This document shows, in pieces, positions 54,398 through 62,450 of a stretch of DNA of 64,000 nt (its first letter is position 1; the number at the start of each line of letters is the position of its first letter). The notes under the pieces were generated by a model that was not told where the DNA came from, made no database searches, and worked only from the letters and a program-made list of their open reading frames with translations. The position numbers and the translations under genes are program-made. Location of the stretch: contig CAAGAN010000033.1 of NCBI GenBank assembly GCA_900767825.1, positions 1 through 64,000 on the forward strand. The letters run 5' to 3'. Origin of the DNA: Bacilli bacterium. GTDB taxonomy: Bacteria; Bacillota_I; Bacilli_A; RFN20; CAG-826.

Positions 54398-55588
54398 ATG
54401 GCTAGCAAGATTATCATGCATATCGATCTCAACGCTTTCTTTGTTAGCTGCGAGATAATAAAGAATCCATCTCTAGCAGGAAAGCCTGTTTTAATTGGGC
54501 ATTCTGGTAGATCTGGTATTGTTTCAACTGCGTCTTATGAGGCTAGAAAGAAAGGATGTCATTCAGGACAGCCAATGTTCATGGCAAAAGAAATTTGCCA
54601 TGAAGCTATCGTAGTTCCTTCCGATTATAGATTTTATGAGGTAATGTCTACTTCCTTCTTTTCCTTTTTGAAGCAATATTGCAAAAAGATAGAAATAGCC
54701 TCAATAGATGAAGCTTATTGCGATATGAGCGAAGCTTTATCTAAAATTAAAGATCCTATTTCCTATCTAAAAAAGATGCAACTTGAACTAAAAAAAGAGA
54801 CTGGACTAGGCTGCTCGATTGGAATTGCCCCAACTAAATGGCTAGCCAAGATGGCTTCTGATTTAAAAAAGCCAATGGGACTTACTTTAATTAGAAGAAA
54901 AGACATTAAGGATATAATATATCCTCTTCCAATCGAATCTTTTTGGGGGATTGGCAAGAAAAGCGTTCCTAAATTAAAAGGATTAGGTATCCATACAATC
55001 GGAGATTTAGCAAAACTAGTAAATGGAGATGATGAATCTATTAAAAAGGAATTAGGAAAATTCTTCTTTACCATAAAAGAATGGGTAAATGGCAGAGGCA
55101 GCGATGAAATTAATACCGATCCATTTGATCCTAAATCAATTGGAAATTCTTCGACCTTAAATTATGACTGCATCGGGATTAATGAAGTCGAAGAGACTTT
55201 AAAATATCTTTCAAAAGAAGTCTCAATCAGGGCGAAAGAAGCCAAAAAGGTTGCTAAATTAATTACTTTATCAGTAAAAGATACTTCCTTTTCCCTTCAT
55301 AGCAAGAACAAGACTCTAGAAGAGCCAACAACTGATGAAAATATTATCTTTAATGAAATTAGGAAGCTTTATATTGCTAATTTCAATGAGATGAACGTAA
55401 GACTTGTAGGGGTTACTTTAGGCAAATTAAGTTCAAAACACAACGCGAATGTTCAGATGAGTTTATGGAATTATCCTACTTATGAAGAGATGGATAAGAC
55501 TAAATTACTTATCGAAGATTTGAATAGAAAGATGAACAAGAAAGTATTCTTTAGACTTGGAGAGGTCAAAAAAGATGGAGATAAATGA
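54398..55588 (+). CDS. dinB: DNA polymerase IV (Y family)
   Basis: A 396-residue translesion polymerase. Catalytic carboxylates are in HIDLNAFFVSCE (Asp9) and SIDEAYCDMSE (Asp104, Glu105). The helix-hairpin-helix region (LPIESFWGIGKKSVPKLKGLGI) and the little finger domain (SIGNSSTLNYDCIGINEVEE, then LVGVTLGKL) follow. Length is close to Bacillus DinB. It lacks a classic C-terminal clamp motif that I could identify. The last 14 bases overlap the next gene. Confidence 0.95.
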   Translation: MASKIIMHIDLNAFFVSCEIIKNPSLAGKPVLIGHSGRSGIVSTASYEARKKGCHSGQPMFMAKEICHEAIVVPSDYRFYEVMSTSFFSFLKQYCKKIEIASIDEAYCDMSEALSKIKDPISYLKKMQLELKKETGLGCSIGIAPTKWLAKMASDLKKPMGLTLIRRKDIKDIIYPLPIESFWGIGKKSVPKLKGLGIHTIGDLAKLVNGDDESIKKELGKFFFTIKEWVNGRGSDEINTDPFDPKSIGNSSTLNYDCIGINEVEETLKYLSKEVSIRAKEAKKVAKLITLSVKDTSFSLHSKNKTLEEPTTDENIIFNEIRKLYIANFNEMNVRLVGVTLGKLSSKHNANVQMSLWNYPTYEEMDKTKLLIEDLNRKMNKKVFFRLGEVKKDGDK

Positions 55589-56459
55589 GGCTTTGGAGAA
55601 ATATATTCTTTATCTAGTCGGAGAAAAAGGATTAAGTAAGAACACTATTTCTAATTATAAAGAAGACCTAGATTTGTTTTTTCTCCATTTTGACGATATT
55701 AAGGATACATCTTCTTTAGATGATTCTTTATTAGAAGAATATGCGATTTATCAAGGAGAAAGAGGCTTAACAAGTTCTTCGATTGCAAGAAGATTATCTT
55801 CATTAAAGAACTTCTTTCTTTTTCTAGATAAAGAAAAGATAGCAAATATCAATATTAGTCGACTTGATTTGCCTAAAAAGCAAAGAAAGCTACCAGAAGT
55901 ATTAAGTACTGAAGAAATATCTTCCTTATTATCTAGTATCGATACATCTAAAAAAGAAGGTAGTAGGGATCTAGCAATGTTATTAACGATGTATTCTAGC
56001 GGACTTAGGGTATCTGAATTGCTGGATTTAAAGATTGAAGATATTTCCTTTAGCAAAAGAATTATTTTAGTTAGGTCAGGTAAAGGAAATAAGCAAAGAA
56101 GCGTACCGATTAGCCAAGATTGTCTCGATGTTATCTTGAATTATATAGATACAAGCAGGAAAGAATTCCCTAATTCTAAGAAATCTCCTTACTTATTCTT
56201 AAATAAATTTGGCAATCCGATGTCCCGTAATTACTTTTTTGTATTGGTTAAAGAATATGCTGCCCTAGCTGGGATTAATAAAAATATCCATCCCCATACA
56301 TTACGTCATTCATTCGCAACGAGTTTATTAGAAAATGGAATTAACATTGTTGCCTTAAAAGATATGCTAGGACATTCCCATCTAGAAACAACCCAGATAT
56401 ATACAAAAGTATCGACTAAGAAGGCGTTTAAGGACTATTCTTCAACTTTTGATAAATAG
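55575..56459 (+). CDS. xerD: Tyrosine recombinase, XerC/XerD family
   Basis: A 294-residue site-specific recombinase, most likely the one resolving chromosome dimers. GGAGAGG lies 9 bases before the ATG at 55575; a longer frame to 55557 has none. The N-terminal SAM-like core-binding domain (FLLYLVGEKGLSKNTI region) precedes the catalytic R-K-H-R-H-Y set: Arg145 in SGLRVSELL, HPHTLRHSFAT, GHSHLETTQIYTKV. Size and absence of mobile-element neighbours argue for a housekeeping Xer. I cannot separate XerC from XerD function. Confidence 0.9.
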   Translation: MEINEALEKYILYLVGEKGLSKNTISNYKEDLDLFFLHFDDIKDTSSLDDSLLEEYAIYQGERGLTSSSIARRLSSLKNFFLFLDKEKIANINISRLDLPKKQRKLPEVLSTEEISSLLSSIDTSKKEGSRDLAMLLTMYSSGLRVSELLDLKIEDISFSKRIILVRSGKGNKQRSVPISQDCLDVILNYIDTSRKEFPNSKKSPYLFLNKFGNPMSRNYFFVLVKEYAALAGINKNIHPHTLRHSFATSLLENGINIVALKDMLGHSHLETTQIYTKVSTKKAFKDYSSTFDK

Positions 56460-56473
56460 TCAAATCATCTTTT

Positions 56474-56502
56474 AAGACAAATCAAGGCAAAGAATATATA
56501 AT
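56474..56502 (+). promoter_or_regulatory. Possible promoter of deoB
   Basis: A perfect TATAAT (56497-56502) with a poor -35 (AAGACA, 56474-56479) at 17 bases. GGAGG (56521-56525) follows, but at a rather long 12 bases from the ATG at 56538. Confidence 0.5.
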
Positions 56503-56537
56503 CTAGTTACAAATAATTCTGGAGGTTAACTAAGTTA

Positions 56538-57749
56538 ATGGATAAAAAATACAAATTCGACAGGATATTCGTAATAGTCGCCGATTCGCTTGGGATAGGG
56601 GAAGAACCTGATGCAGCTAAATTTGATGATGTCGGATCAAATACATTTGCCCATGCAGCCGAAGCTGTTAATGGCATTAAATGCCCAAATATGGAAGCGA
56701 TGGGTCTAGGCGAACTAGATGACATCAAGGGTGTTAAGGTAGTTTCTAATCATCCAAATAGCTATAGCGCTAGACTTCGTGAGGCCAGTAATGGTAAGGA
56801 TACGATGACTGGGCACTGGGAAATGATGGGTATTCTTACTTTAAAACCTTTCAAGACCTTCACCGATACTGGTTTCCCGAAAGAACTAATCGATGAATTA
56901 GAAGAAAAGACTGGCCGTAAGGTTATTGGCAATTATTCTTCTTCCGGAACCGAAATATTAAAGGTATTAGGAGAAGAACAAACTAGAGATGGTTCATTAA
57001 TTGTCTATACTTCCGCCGACTCGGTATTACAAATTGCCGCGAATGAATCAGTAATTCCTGTACCTGAACTTTATAGATGCTGCGAAATTGCTAGAGAAAT
57101 ATGCATGAAGAGTGAATACTTAGTCGGAAGAGTCATTGCTAGGCCATTTGTCGGTACGAATAAAGATAATTTCAAGCGTGACGGGGCTTCTAGGCACGAC
57201 TATACAGTTTCTCCGACTGGAGTTTCCGTCATGGATATATTGAAAGAAAATGGGCTTACTGTTTCTGCAATCGGGAAGATTAATGATATCTTTAATGGTG
57301 TCGGTGTGACTAGAACGATACATACAGCCACTAATGAAGAAGGAATGGACGAAGCCATTCGCCAACTTAAAGAAGATGATTACAAGGGGCTTTGCTTTGT
57401 CAATTTAGTCGAATTCGATTCTGAATATGGGCATAGAAGAAATGCCGTCGGATATGCTAGATGCATCGAAGCTTTCGATAAGCGAGTAGGGGAATTCATC
57501 CCTAATATGAAGCCAACTGATTTGCTTATCATTACAGCTGACCATGGAAATGATCCAACATTTAAAGGAACTGACCATACAAGAGAAAAAGTCCCATTCC
57601 TAGCCTATTCTCCTTGCTTTAAGGAAGGAAGATTCCTTGGGGAATATCCTAGCTTTGCCTGCATTGGGGCTTCTATATTAAAAAACTTCCATCTAAATAA
57701 AAAAGAAGGGATGATAGGGGAAGAGATAAGCGAATTGCAAAAGGATTAA
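56538..57749 (+). CDS. deoB: Phosphopentomutase
   Basis: DeoB interconverts ribose (deoxyribose) 1- and 5-phosphates in nucleoside catabolism. The 403-residue protein belongs to the alkaline phosphatase superfamily, with metal sites in VIVADSLGIGEEPDAAKFDD, the Thr nucleophile region NGKDTMTGHWEMMG, VEFDSEYGHRRNAVG and ITADHGNDPTFKGTDHTRE. Length is typical. An ABC binding protein gene follows after 2 bases, which might point to a related substrate, but that protein is of the NMT1/THI5 type. Confidence 0.97.
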   Translation: MDKKYKFDRIFVIVADSLGIGEEPDAAKFDDVGSNTFAHAAEAVNGIKCPNMEAMGLGELDDIKGVKVVSNHPNSYSARLREASNGKDTMTGHWEMMGILTLKPFKTFTDTGFPKELIDELEEKTGRKVIGNYSSSGTEILKVLGEEQTRDGSLIVYTSADSVLQIAANESVIPVPELYRCCEIAREICMKSEYLVGRVIARPFVGTNKDNFKRDGASRHDYTVSPTGVSVMDILKENGLTVSAIGKINDIFNGVGVTRTIHTATNEEGMDEAIRQLKEDDYKGLCFVNLVEFDSEYGHRRNAVGYARCIEAFDKRVGEFIPNMKPTDLLIITADHGNDPTFKGTDHTREKVPFLAYSPCFKEGRFLGEYPSFACIGASILKNFHLNKKEGMIGEEISELQKD

Positions 57750-57751
57750 AA

Positions 57752-58807
57752 ATGAAAAAAATAACATATTTATTGACCTTAAGTGCCTTTACCCTTGTTT
57801 CTTGCGGCACGTCTAGTTCGGAAACAAGCTCAAATTCCCCATCTAGCGAAGATAGCTCTAAGCTAACTAGCGAAGTTATCGATACTTCGACATTGAATGT
57901 TCTTTCCCCGAGCGGGATCCCTGCCTTAGCTTTTTATGATCAAGGTTCGAACAAGAACTTTGTAACTGCAGTAGCTTCGACTATACCTCCAAATTTTGCC
58001 GCATCAGGTTCAAATAGTTACGATGTCATCGTATTTGATGGAATTGGTGGATTAAATAACATAACTGCTAATAAAAGGGATTATGCCTTGGCAAAATGGA
58101 TTTCCGGAGGAACTTTCTACGTAGTTTCTACTAAGCATACCAAGGAAGAAACCTTCAATAGCGAATCTACAATCAATGGATTTGTAAAAACCGGCATTGC
58201 TTCCTTATCTTTTATGAAACTAGCCAAAGAAAATTGGAATTGGGGAGATTATTCTTCGTCTAATAAGATTACTTTCTCTGATGCAGTTAGCGATGTTAAG
58301 AACAATTTGGTTTCTAATCCAGATTCCTATGATTATTATGTCGTTGCTGAACCGGTTTTAACGGCCGCTAGAGGTGCTTTAAAGGCCAAGGGAGTAACTC
58401 TTAACGTTATCTATAATATTCAAGAGGAATGGGCTAAATATTATAATAATGCCCTAGTTCCTGCAGCTGGGCTATTTGTTAATAAGAATTCTTACCAAGA
58501 AAAGAAAGAAACTATCGATAAATTCCTTGATGAAGTCAATGAAAGAATTGTAAATGCCATCGATAATCCTCAAGTTGCTGTTAGTGCATTAAATGCTTAT
58601 GAAGCTATCGATACAACTAATGATAATGATTGTCAGGTTAGATTCGGATTTACTCCAGCCTTAGTAGGAACATTGCAAAAAGACGGTGCTAATAAATTCA
58701 ATTTGATTAAAAATAGCGCTGTAACATCCATTAAAGATGTAGCCAATTCATTTAGAAGTATCTTAGGACAACCTAATTTCCCAGATACTTCATTCCTAGC
58801 TAGATAA
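57752..58807 (+). CDS. NMT1/THI5-like substrate-binding lipoprotein of an ABC importer
   Basis: A 351-residue lipoprotein: signal peptide ending LVSC (Cys18), Ser/Glu linker, then a periplasmic-binding type II fold. The order LNVLSPSGIPALAFYD, YDVIVFDGIGGLN, DYYVVAEPVLTAARGAL and NALVPAAGLFVNKNSYQEK matches binding proteins for thiamine precursors, taurine/sulfonates or nitrate. Ligand is not decidable. It is followed by one permease gene; no ATPase gene is adjacent. AAAGGA upstream and a 2-base gap to deoB suggest co-transcription. Confidence 0.82.
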   Translation: MKKITYLLTLSAFTLVSCGTSSSETSSNSPSSEDSSKLTSEVIDTSTLNVLSPSGIPALAFYDQGSNKNFVTAVASTIPPNFAASGSNSYDVIVFDGIGGLNNITANKRDYALAKWISGGTFYVVSTKHTKEETFNSESTINGFVKTGIASLSFMKLAKENWNWGDYSSSNKITFSDAVSDVKNNLVSNPDSYDYYVVAEPVLTAARGALKAKGVTLNVIYNIQEEWAKYYNNALVPAAGLFVNKNSYQEKKETIDKFLDEVNERIVNAIDNPQVAVSALNAYEAIDTTNDNDCQVRFGFTPALVGTLQKDGANKFNLIKNSAVTSIKDVANSFRSILGQPNFPDTSFLAR

Positions 58808-58809
58808 TT

Positions 58810-59622
58810 ATGAAAGACAAAAGAACCCAAAAACTAGCCATTTTATCGACTCTTTTAGGGTTCTTTTTCCTTATTGTGATACTTTATTTGACCTCATTTA
58901 TCCTGAAATCGAATAAAAATGATGTTTTGCCTTATCCTCATGAAATTTTAGTCCGCGTCATAGATCTTCTTTTTGTTAAAGGTGCTAAAAAGACTTGGAT
59001 TGGTGTTGGTTATACCTTGTTAAGAATATTAATAGGATTTGGTGTTTCGTTTATCCTCGGGGCTTTGCTAGGCACTATAGCGAGCCTATTTAAACTATTC
59101 GGTAATTTTTTATCGATTTCAGTAGCGATTAAAAGAACGATACCAACCGCGGCCGTAACAATTGTTTTACTAGGAATTTTTATGGGTCCTAAAACTAGGG
59201 ATTATCTAGATTACATCCCATGCATCTTGACATTCATCGTTGCCTTTCCTTTGATATATGAATCATTTAGAAATGGATTAGATAGCGAAGAAACCGATGT
59301 AATGGATGCATTAAGGCTCGAGGCTAAAAGGACTAATCTAAGGGTCTTATTTCAAGTTAGATACCGTGACGCATTGCCTTTTATATTATTAGGAATAACC
59401 CAAAGCCTTGGACTATCATTTAAGGTATCTATCATGTCAGAAGTCTTAACGGCAAATTCGATATCAAAGCCTGGAATAGGTTCGTTAATCGTTTCAGAAA
59501 ACCAATATGGAACTATTGAGAACGTAATTGCCTATGCGGTTATATCTTTGCTTCTTATGGCGGTTATCGATATTCCATTACTGATAGTTAAGAAGAAAAC
59601 AAACCAAAACAAATCGATGTAG
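58810..59622 (+). CDS. ABC importer permease, SsuC/TauC/ThiX type
   Basis: A 270-residue membrane protein with six predicted helices. The EAA-type loop reads VMDALRLEAKRTNLRVLFQV, then PFILLGITQSLGLSFKVSI, and the C-terminal half has SKPGIGSLIVSENQ, as in BPD_transp_1 permeases for nitrate/sulfonate/thiamine precursors. It starts 2 bases after the binding protein. A cognate ATPase is missing from the window; it must be elsewhere or shared. Confidence 0.86.
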   Translation: MKDKRTQKLAILSTLLGFFFLIVILYLTSFILKSNKNDVLPYPHEILVRVIDLLFVKGAKKTWIGVGYTLLRILIGFGVSFILGALLGTIASLFKLFGNFLSISVAIKRTIPTAAVTIVLLGIFMGPKTRDYLDYIPCILTFIVAFPLIYESFRNGLDSEETDVMDALRLEAKRTNLRVLFQVRYRDALPFILLGITQSLGLSFKVSIMSEVLTANSISKPGIGSLIVSENQYGTIENVIAYAVISLLLMAVIDIPLLIVKKKTNQNKSM

Positions 59623-59646
59623 TTTCTAAATAAATAAGATAGTAAT

Positions 59647-59704
59647 TGAGATAATATTAATGCGAATTAAGTGTTCGTATTGACGATTATCTCATTTTTA
59701 TTTT
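59647..59704 (+). terminator. Terminator of the deoB-ABC unit
   Basis: TGAGATAAT (59647-59655) pairs with ATTATCTCA (59686-59694), with an inner AATGCGAA/TTCGTATT stem (one G-U), followed by TTTTTATTTT. A long two-part hairpin, 25 bases after the permease stop. Confidence 0.88.
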
Positions 59705-59990
59705 CTTCGAGACAATTCTATATTTAATTAAATCTATTAATAACGACAAGCAATTGGCGTTCTTTGTAATTACAAAAGGATTCAGCTTAATATAATTAGA
59801 TATTAATGGATAATATTCTAAAAACTCACAAAGTAGATAATTAGTAGATATTTATTAGATTTAATTCGCTATAAAACCATTAATAAATATCTAAATATTA
59901 GTCTAATGTTTATTAAAAAAATACGATTATAGGCGTTTTTTATTACTTCTACTTAACATAATGGACATTATACGAAGTAACTAGTAAATA
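59705..59990. other. AT-rich gene-free spacer between convergent units
   Basis: This stretch of about 290 bases holds only frames shorter than 12 codons and no promoter that would make sense between two converging operons. I see no DnaA boxes, tRNA, or SRP/RNase P/tmRNA signatures. TTGTAATTACAA (near 59765) is a short chance-level palindrome. Confidence 0.6.
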
Positions 59991-59994
59991 ATAA

Positions 59995-60030
59995 AAACCT
60001 CTTTTTTAAATTTCAAGAGGTTTCTTTTTA
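59995..60030. terminator. Bidirectional terminator, mainly for the rsfS operon
   Basis: AAACCTCTT (59995-60003) and AAGAGGTTT (60015-60023) form a perfect 9-bp stem. T-rich sequence follows on the plus strand (CTTTTTAT) and, read on the minus strand, a T-run follows as well. It is therefore placed to stop minus-strand transcription coming from rsfS. Confidence 0.85.
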
Positions 60031-60089
60031 TAATTTTTGGTGTTTAATATAGTTATGAAACAAAGCAATAAACTATCTTAGAACCGCTG

Positions 60090-60428
60090 TTACTTACTAG
60101 ACTTTTCATTAAGCCTATTAAGTAGATCTTCTAGTTTCAATTCTTTTCTATTGACATCTAAAAGCAAATGTACGATTACTTCCCCTGCTTCAACAATCAT
60201 CCAGCCAGAGTCTGGTTGACCTTCCTTGACTCTAATATCGATATTATTCTTTTCGAACTCTTCTTCTAAGATTTCTGCTAAAGCGCCTAAAGCCCTGATA
60301 TAACAGCAAGTAGCCAATACTATATAAGATGCAAAAGGATTATGATTCCTTACATCTATAGACTCGATTTCAGTTGCCTTGTGATCATCTAATGTCTTTA
60401 ATGCGATTTCTAATTCTTTCATTTTCAT
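60090..60428 (-). CDS. rsfS: Ribosomal silencing factor RsfS (Iojap/YbeB)
   Basis: RsfS binds L14 and blocks subunit joining under starvation. The 112-residue protein has ESIDVRNHNPFASYIVLAT and the signature EGQPDSGWMIVEAGEVIVH, then LLLDVNRKELKLEDL. It overlaps the nadD-yqeK gene by 4 bases. A second in-frame Met two residues in is an alternative start. It is the last gene of the minus-strand yqeG operon, as in Bacillus. Confidence 0.95.
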   Translation of the reverse strand: MKMKELEIALKTLDDHKATEIESIDVRNHNPFASYIVLATCCYIRALGALAEILEEEFEKNNIDIRVKEGQPDSGWMIVEAGEVIVHLLLDVNRKELKLEDLLNRLNEKSSK

Positions 60429-61522
60429 TCTCCTAAATATTCTTTATGGCATTCTTTTGTCAATTTGTTATCGGTTTGATATCCTTTGCTTTCTAGATAG
60501 ATCTTATTTTCCTTTAATACCTTTAGGAACCCTTTCTCATATGATTTCATGCAGGCATCGATGAGTTTAGTTGAATCGTAGCCCCTAGATGGCTCAATCT
60601 TATCAGAAGCGTAAATTATTTTATCGAAGCTATTCATGTCTTTCTTTCCAGTCGCATGGCATTTAATCGCCTCAATTATTTCTTCGTCCTGTATCCCGAA
60701 ATGTTCTTTTATTAAATACTCTGCGATGAATTGATGATAAGTCCATTCGGGATAATTGAGGTATTTCTTGTAATTTTTTTCCATTATGAGTCTAGTCTGA
60801 CTAATCGGTATATCCTTACCGATATCGTGTAGCAAACCAGCTATATAATATTTCTCGTGATTCGGTAATTTATTTTTTAGGGCGATCGAACAGGCTAGAT
60901 TAGCTACGGAGATTGAATGAAGCAATCTATGTTCGGATTCCATTTCATCTAGTGTCTTAAAATAATATAAGCGATGCCTTTCGATATAATTCCTTACTGA
61001 ATATGGTATATCAAGGCTTTGAAGCGATTTAATCTTTGATGAAGATACTTCTCCAGATTCATCAAACGGTAATCTTCTCATATTAAATCTAGACAATACA
61101 TCATCATTAAATATGAATCCTGGGCGCGATACAAATATGATTTGGCACATGGATGCAATCTTGGATGCATCTTTCCATTTGTCGAATCTATTTGCCTCAT
61201 CGGCTCCGATTAATAGATATAGTTTCCTTTTTGGAAATTTAGATGCAAAATGAGTTACCGTGTCGATTGTATAATTGACCTCGGCTTCTGAATTCATTTC
61301 AAATAAAGAAATATCAAATGAGGGCGATCCATCGCTAGCTAAGGCTAATCGAAGCATGCTGAGCCTATCCTTGCTTGATGCGCTTGGCGATTTCCATCTT
61401 GGCGATGGAGCTGGAATAAAAACAACATCAGAATTGAAATAAAGTGAGGCGGCACGTGCTATGCGTAAGTGACCATTATGTATCGGATCGAATGATCCTC
61501 CGTATAGAATTAATGAATCCAT
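60425..61522 (-). CDS. nadD-yqeK: NadD-YqeK fusion: nicotinate-nucleotide adenylyltransferase plus HD-domain Ap4A hydrolase
   Basis: A 365-residue fusion. Residues 1-190 are NadD, which makes NaAD from NaMN and ATP: GGSFDPIHNGHLRIA (nucleotidylyl transferase HxGH), LIGADEANRFDKWKD and the SSSKIK motif region. Residues about 195-360 are YqeK: SEHRLLHSISVA, LLHDIGKDI (HD metal site), AIKCHATG and IYASDKIEPSRGYD. YqeK proteins are symmetrical Ap4A hydrolases. In Bacillus the two are adjacent separate genes; fusions are known from mollicutes. The two activities share a link to adenylate chemistry. It lies between yhbY and rsfS. Confidence 0.95.
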   Translation of the reverse strand: MDSLILYGGSFDPIHNGHLRIARAASLYFNSDVVFIPAPSPRWKSPSASSKDRLSMLRLALASDGSPSFDISLFEMNSEAEVNYTIDTVTHFASKFPKRKLYLLIGADEANRFDKWKDASKIASMCQIIFVSRPGFIFNDDVLSRFNMRRLPFDESGEVSSSKIKSLQSLDIPYSVRNYIERHRLYYFKTLDEMESEHRLLHSISVANLACSIALKNKLPNHEKYYIAGLLHDIGKDIPISQTRLIMEKNYKKYLNYPEWTYHQFIAEYLIKEHFGIQDEEIIEAIKCHATGKKDMNSFDKIIYASDKIEPSRGYDSTKLIDACMKSYEKGFLKVLKENKIYLESKGYQTDNKLTKECHKEYLGE

Positions 61523-61524
61523 AT

Positions 61525-61815
61525 TTATTGAAGCGTAATACGTGGGTTCTTTTTGCTTTTCCTATAAATTAATATAACGCGACCAATTAATTGGACAATT
61601 TCGCAATTAAGTTCTTTCGATAAAATATTACCGATTTCCTTTGTTTCGATTGAAGAGTTTTGGAGCAATCCAACCTTTATTAATTCATGAGCTTCCAAGG
61701 CATCGTCTATTTGCTTTAAGAAAGCTTGATCGACATCACCTTTGCCAAATAGATAACGATGGTCAATTGAATTGCCTAACGCCTTTAATTGTTGCTTTTG
61801 TTTTCCTGTTAACAT
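61525..61815 (-). CDS. yhbY: Ribosome assembly RNA-binding protein YhbY (CRS1-YhbY domain)
   Basis: A 96-residue KH-like CRM domain protein that associates with pre-50S particles. LTGKQKQQLKALGNSIDHRYLFGKGD, given here only as the conserved blocks LTGKQKQQLKALG and LFGKGDVDQAF, plus LIKVGLLQNSS and IGRVILIYRKSKK, match the family. GAAAGGG lies upstream. Gap to the fusion gene is 2 bases. Confidence 0.94.
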   Translation of the reverse strand: MLTGKQKQQLKALGNSIDHRYLFGKGDVDQAFLKQIDDALEAHELIKVGLLQNSSIETKEIGNILSKELNCEIVQLIGRVILIYRKSKKNPRITLQ

Positions 61816-61829
61816 AATTATTCCCTTTC

Positions 61830-62348
61830 TTATTTAGATATTGGTTTCAATAAGCCTTTGTTCATTAATTTCCTTCTTATCGGCTTATCAAACATTCGAT
61901 TAATTTTTGTACATATCGGTTCTTTTTTATGAAGAGGCTCGGTCAATATTGATTTAATGCCAGCCTTATTCGCACAAAGTATATCAGTTATTAATTGATC
62001 GCCTATGAAAATGCATTCATTTTTATTTATATTGGATTTTTTCAAGGCTTTTAATAATCTGGATGCGAAAGGTTTTCTTAAGGAATGGAAATAAGAAACT
62101 CCAAGAAGATTAGCAAAATGAGAAACTCTTTTCCCTTTGTTATTCGAACAAATAAGTAAAGAAATACCGATTTTGTCCAAATTGGATTTGAATTCCTTGG
62201 CCTTTTCAGAAGGTTCTTTTTGAATATATGGAACGATCGTATTATCCAAATCTATTAAGATAGTCTTTACGCCGAGTGAGACTAAAACATCTAGATCAAT
62301 TTCATAGATGCTTTTAGAATAACCTGTCGGAATAAAGTTCTTATTCAT
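61830..62348 (-). CDS. yqeG: YqeG family HAD-IIIA phosphatase
   Basis: A 172-residue HAD hydrolase: motif I ILIDLDNTIVPY, motif II LLICSNNKG, motif III region FASRLLKALKK and motif IV FIGDQLITDILCANKAG. Conserved first gene of the yqeG cluster. In Bacillus yqeH (a ribosome assembly GTPase) and aroE follow it; both are absent here, and yhbY comes next. No Shine-Dalgarno is visible; a weak TATTAA ends six bases before the ATG. Confidence 0.93.
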   Translation of the reverse strand: MNKNFIPTGYSKSIYEIDLDVLVSLGVKTILIDLDNTIVPYIQKEPSEKAKEFKSNLDKIGISLLICSNNKGKRVSHFANLLGVSYFHSLRKPFASRLLKALKKSNINKNECIFIGDQLITDILCANKAGIKSILTEPLHKKEPICTKINRMFDKPIRRKLMNKGLLKPISK

Positions 62349-62450
62349 AATTTTTTAATAGTTCGGATTTTTATCAATTTATTGAGATTTCATCGAATGT
62401 TTTACTATACTTATTTAATACTATAAATCTACTAATTATCTACCTTTATA

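Noticed and set aside
59623..60089. Possible replication origin in an AT-rich gene-free region
   Set aside because: No DnaA boxes, dnaA or dnaN neighbours; the region lies between convergent operons and is bounded by two terminators.
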